From contig JAUWLO010000006.1 of NCBI GenBank assembly GCA_030613605.1, positions 1 to 23,960 on the forward strand: a DNA stretch of 23,960 bases. Reading direction: 5' to 3'. The notes under the pieces were generated by a model. It did no database searches. It worked only from the letters and a program-made list of their open reading frames with translations, and was not told where the DNA came from. This document shows, piece after piece, positions 21,834 to 23,960 of this stretch. How positions within the stretch are numbered: the stretch's first letter is position 1; each line of letters begins with the position of its first letter. The stretch comes from Gammaproteobacteria bacterium (GTDB lineage: Bacteria > Pseudomonadota > Gammaproteobacteria > SZUA-152). Made by a program: the position numbers and the translations under genes.

Positions 21834-22274
21834 ATGTCGCTACCGGAAACACCCAGACTTACCGTCGACATCATCATCGAGTTAGTTGATCAACCAGACA
21901 GTCCTATCCTGCTCATTGAACGAAAAAATCCTCCGTTTGGCTGGGCATTGCCCGGAGGTTTTGTGGATGTGGGCGAAACACTGGAACAGGCTGCGGTGCG
22001 TGAAGCCGCAGAAGAAATTTCTTTGTGTGTAAAACTCAAAACATTATTGGGTTGTTATTCGGATCCGAAACGTGATTCGCGCATGCATACTGTGAGTGCT
22101 GTTTACATTGCCGAAGCAAGCGGTATACCAAAAGCTGCAGACGATGCTGTTAATGTAAAAGCTTTTGCCTTAAGTGAATTACCAGAAACACTGGCATTTG
22201 ATCATGGATTGATACTGGAAGACTATTTAGCTTATTTTCAGAATGGCAAGTTGGCGCCACTGCGTGGTGTTTAG
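21834..22274 (+). CDS. Nudix hydrolase
   Basis: This 146-residue protein is a Nudix-fold hydrolase of nucleoside diphosphates linked to another moiety. The Nudix box starts at Gly42: G-x5-E (E48)-x7-R56-E57-x2-E60-E61, followed by I-S-L. The metal-binding glutamates are all present, but the usual glycine after EE-x is Ser63. FGWALPGGFVDVGE and LLGCYSDPKRDSRMHTVSAVYIAEA resemble ADP-ribose pyrophosphatase-like members. Substrate is not predictable. It begins 10 bases after the mgtE stop, without a clear Shine-Dalgarno, and is convergent with the next gene (26 bases between stops). Confidence 0.88.
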   Translation: MSLPETPRLTVDIIIELVDQPDSPILLIERKNPPFGWALPGGFVDVGETLEQAAVREAAEEISLCVKLKTLLGCYSDPKRDSRMHTVSAVYIAEASGIPKAADDAVNVKAFALSELPETLAFDHGLILEDYLAYFQNGKLAPLRGV

Positions 22275-22300
22275 TGAATTGTTTAGAGAAAAGCCCCGCT

Positions 22301-22720
22301 CTATTTTCCCTTGTCTATTTCCTTCCCGAGGGGTGAAACATGTGTTGCTATTTGCATGATTTTCCCATTCCTGTCTGTTTCGACGGTAATTCGATCAACA
22401 TAAAAATTTTCAAATTTCGGAACCAGAATTTGTTTTTGTAATTTAAAACAAAGACGCACTAATAATGAATCATCGATAATGTTGTGTACGTACGATACCT
22501 GGTGAGATTTCAGATCAGGTCTTTTCAAGATATGTTCAAATATGACCAGTTCGCCCTGGTCAACTTTCTCCAGAAATAGATTGATGAGTAAGTGTGAGGT
22601 TAGTTTTTGTTGTTCAAATAAATCTATCTCTCCCGCTTTAACCATTGGTATCGAAATCACGGAGAGTGCTGAAAAGTATATTAAAAAACTGATGGTTAAA
22701 ACGAGTAATTTATTTTTCAT
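22301..22720 (-). CDS. Unrecognised secreted protein
   Basis: I do not recognise this 139-residue protein. It begins with a clear signal peptide (MKNKLLVLTISFLIYFSALS, cleavage near VKA before GEIDLF). The mature part is mixed helix/strand with one Cys (FKLQKQ context) and a C-terminal segment VDRITVETDRNGKIMQIATHV that looks like beta strands. A longer frame begins at 22753, where AAAGGT upstream could serve as Shine-Dalgarno. But that start lies inside a predicted terminator hairpin of the upstream gene and would put 11 residues before the signal peptide, so I prefer 22720, which itself has no Shine-Dalgarno. AT-rich composition differs from the neighbouring operon. Existence as a gene is likely but not certain. 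Confidence 0.6.
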   Translation of the reverse strand: MKNKLLVLTISFLIYFSALSVISIPMVKAGEIDLFEQQKLTSHLLINLFLEKVDQGELVIFEHILKRPDLKSHQVSYVHNIIDDSLLVRLCFKLQKQILVPKFENFYVDRITVETDRNGKIMQIATHVSPLGKEIDKGK

Positions 22721-22723
22721 TTT

Positions 22724-22760
22724 AATAAAAAAGGCCTTGTCATAAAATGGCAAGACCTTT
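22724..22760 (-). terminator. Minus-strand rho-independent terminator between the two secreted-protein genes
   Basis: Read on the minus strand, AAAGGTCTTG (22760 to 22751) pairs with CAAGGCCTTT (22739 to 22730) over 10 bp with one U-G wobble and an 11-base loop, running into TTTTTTATT. It lies 24 bases after the stop of the gene at 22784-23203. Confidence 0.75.
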
Positions 22761-22783
22761 TACCTTGGGTTTATTACGAATTA

Positions 22784-23203
22784 TCAGTTTGATAACCGGT
22801 TATCCTCTTTCCAGGCATCCTGCTGAATGGTAGATAGCATGTCAGCCGTCATTAACAGTAAGTGAGTTGATAACAAAATATCTGTATGGGAGAGAGCTGC
22901 ACCTTTTTTTACATCAAGGCTCATAACGCGGCTGTGCATTCTCTTGTTTAGATTCTGTGATACCTTGAAGTAATCCCTCCTGGCCTTTTCTCTCTTCATT
23001 GCAGGAAGGCTTTTATCAAGGGCCTTACCGTATAACATGTGAAGCTTTTGGTGGCCTTTTTCAACTTCTGCCGTGTATGTTGCATCATCAAACATCAGCG
23101 ATGACGGTGTCATTTCATCCGATGATGCAATGGGTATCACAAGCATACCTGCGAGTAGTGCAAGAGTGCTTACTATCACTGAGCGGTATTCTTTGATGTT
23201 CAT
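22784..23203 (-). CDS. Unrecognised small secreted protein
   Basis: I do not recognise this 139-residue protein. The N-terminus is a signal peptide (about 1-28: basic MNIKEYR, hydrophobic core VIVSTLALLAGMLVIPIA). The mature part is predicted almost wholly helical, Lys-, Met- and Leu-rich (KGHQKLHMLYGKALDKSL, AMKREKARRDYFKVSQNL, LLSTHLLLMTADMLSTI), without cysteine, which suggests a small periplasmic helical bundle. The start is well supported: AAGGAG lies 6 bases upstream of the ATG. A perfect TATAAT occurs on the same strand about 150 bases upstream. A terminator follows. It has the appearance of an independently expressed gene. Confidence 0.75.
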   Translation of the reverse strand: MNIKEYRSVIVSTLALLAGMLVIPIASSDEMTPSSLMFDDATYTAEVEKGHQKLHMLYGKALDKSLPAMKREKARRDYFKVSQNLNKRMHSRVMSLDVKKGAALSHTDILLSTHLLLMTADMLSTIQQDAWKEDNRLSN

Positions 23204-23353
23204 GACGAACTCCTTCTTGTTTGTTGTTGAGCTAAATTCCGCTACCAGACGTCCACAGACTTGGTCCGTTCTCTGTGTATATAGCTGAAATAATTTGGTG
23301 GAAAACGTAGCCTTTTACTAAAGAATTAAGCTTTCCTCCGCATCTACAATGTA

Positions 23354-23359
23354 ATTATA
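23354..23359 (-). promoter_or_regulatory. Candidate -10 element for the secreted-protein gene
   Basis: On the minus strand this reads TATAAT exactly, about 150 bases before the start codon. No good -35 hexamer is seen 17 bases upstream (ATAAAC). AT-rich DNA makes chance matches likely. Confidence 0.3.
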
Positions 23360-23447
23360 GACTATCGTTACTCCTGGTTTATTTTTTGGTGTGTTTTGAG
23401 TAACAGAGGAATGAGTCAGAAGTGAAACGTGTTATTTGTGGGATAAA

Positions 23448-23960
23448 TCAGATTTCCAGGGCTTTATTGAGAAGGGAAATTAACGCACCCGCTGCTATTT
23501 CTCCCGTTGGTCCGAAAGACACAAGTCCGTCTTCATGGCCGTCCATCGCGAAAATATGGCCATTTTTAACAGCCTCATTGTCCAGTAATTGCTGCACTTC
23601 CTGAACCATTTCCAGGGTTCCATAGGCCGCATCTGCACCTGTACAGGGAATATTTAGCTGCTGTCGATGTTGCCAGATTTCCGGTGAATGTACGTGCAGT
23701 ACAAAATTAATGGATGAGTTTGATTGATAAATGATGCCGTGGGTGAGGGATTCTGATGAGGGTTTGATTGGGCCATGAGCTTCAATCTGGTTGTGAGTAA
23801 AATCACAGGAATCTACAGTGACATAATGTTGTTCATTCAGTAGAGGAATTCCGCCAGTCTGGCTTCCACAAATTATAAAGGCATTTTTACCCGGTGTAAG
23901 GCGCTGGCTGACATTACCGTAGCTATAGCCTTCATACCGGTCTGGGTCTTTGCCGATGAG
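23448..23960 (-). CDS. Class II aldolase/adducin family protein, C-terminal part (partial)
   Basis: An open frame of 170 residues enters from the right edge on the minus strand and stops at TGA (23448-23450). It reads from LIGKDPDRYEGYSYGNVSQRL, the usual glycine/asparagine substrate loop of class II aldolases, to FVLHVHSPEIWQHR, where the HxH pair supplies metal ligands. It ends with NGHIFAMDGHEDGLVSFGP and a C-terminal helix. The family includes fuculose- and ribulose-phosphate aldolase/epimerase-like enzymes and many of unknown substrate. The N-terminal part and start are outside the window. It reads towards the secreted-protein gene on the same strand, about 240 bases away, and no clear terminator was seen between them. 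Confidence 0.82.
   Translation of the reverse strand, partial: LIGKDPDRYEGYSYGNVSQRLTPGKNAFIICGSQTGGIPLLNEQHYVTVDSCDFTHNQIEAHGPIKPSSESLTHGIIYQSNSSINFVLHVHSPEIWQHRQQLNIPCTGADAAYGTLEMVQEVQQLLDNEAVKNGHIFAMDGHEDGLVSFGPTGEIAAGALISLLNKALEI

Noticed and set aside
22284..22306. Possible terminator between the Nudix gene and the convergent gene
   Set aside because: The stem TAGAG/CTCTA is only 5 bp with a 10-base loop and a short T run; not strong enough to call.
23422..23604. 60-codon plus-strand frame near the right edge
   Set aside because: Overlaps the class II aldolase reading frame on the minus strand, which has clear family motifs.

Overview
The window is an ordinary-looking chromosomal stretch of a gammaproteobacterium. 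Evidence: the gene order polA – small RNA – engB – cytochrome c – cytochrome c4 – dsbA – EEP-family hydrolase, which I recall from Pseudomonas, and the order yrbG-kdsD-kdsC-lptC-lptA-lptB-rpoN-hpf-ptsN-rapZ-npr, which is classic for Gammaproteobacteria. The insertion of hprK, a mannose-type EIIA gene and mgtE into the PTS-Ntr part resembles Xanthomonas-type clusters, so I do not assign a genus. No insertion sequences, tRNA, rRNA, CRISPR or phage genes were seen.

Layout. (1) 1-6184: the 3' end of polA; a likely trans-acting small RNA with a sigmaE-like promoter and a strong terminator; engB on the minus strand; two periplasmic c-type cytochromes; a stand-alone cyclic-nucleotide-binding protein (minus); dsbA; an AlsS-like acetolactate synthase; and an endonuclease/exonuclease/phosphatase-fold protein. 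(2) 6278-9140: hslR, a lipoprotein of the histidine phosphatase superfamily whose second catalytic His appears to be lost, a YbaK-HDOD fusion protein and a strong terminator. (3) 9311-10799: ubiC and ubiA, the first two committed steps of ubiquinone synthesis. (4) 10804-17349: a cation antiporter, Kdo synthesis (kdsD, kdsC), LPS transport (lptC, lptA, lptB), sigma-54 and the ribosome hibernation factor. (5) 17506-21823: a PTS-Ntr/HPr-kinase module (ptsN, short hprK, rapZ, EIIA-Man, HPr/NPr) and mgtE. No Enzyme I gene is present in the window. (6) 21834-23960: a Nudix hydrolase, two unrecognised secreted proteins on the minus strand separated by a terminator, and the C-terminal part of a class II aldolase/adducin-family protein running off the right edge.

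How the genes work together: blocks 4 and 5 couple outer-membrane LPS building and export to sigma-54 and to a phosphorelay that does not import sugar. HPr here keeps both the His15 and Ser46 phosphorylation sites, and both EIIA-type acceptors are encoded beside it.

The most unexpected structures are non-coding. One is the polA-engB small RNA with a CU-rich, anti-Shine-Dalgarno-like loop. The other is a recurrent pattern of degenerate tandem repeats with 12-17 nt units in at least nine separate stretches of spacer DNA. I found no convincing evidence of a wholly new defence or biosynthetic system.
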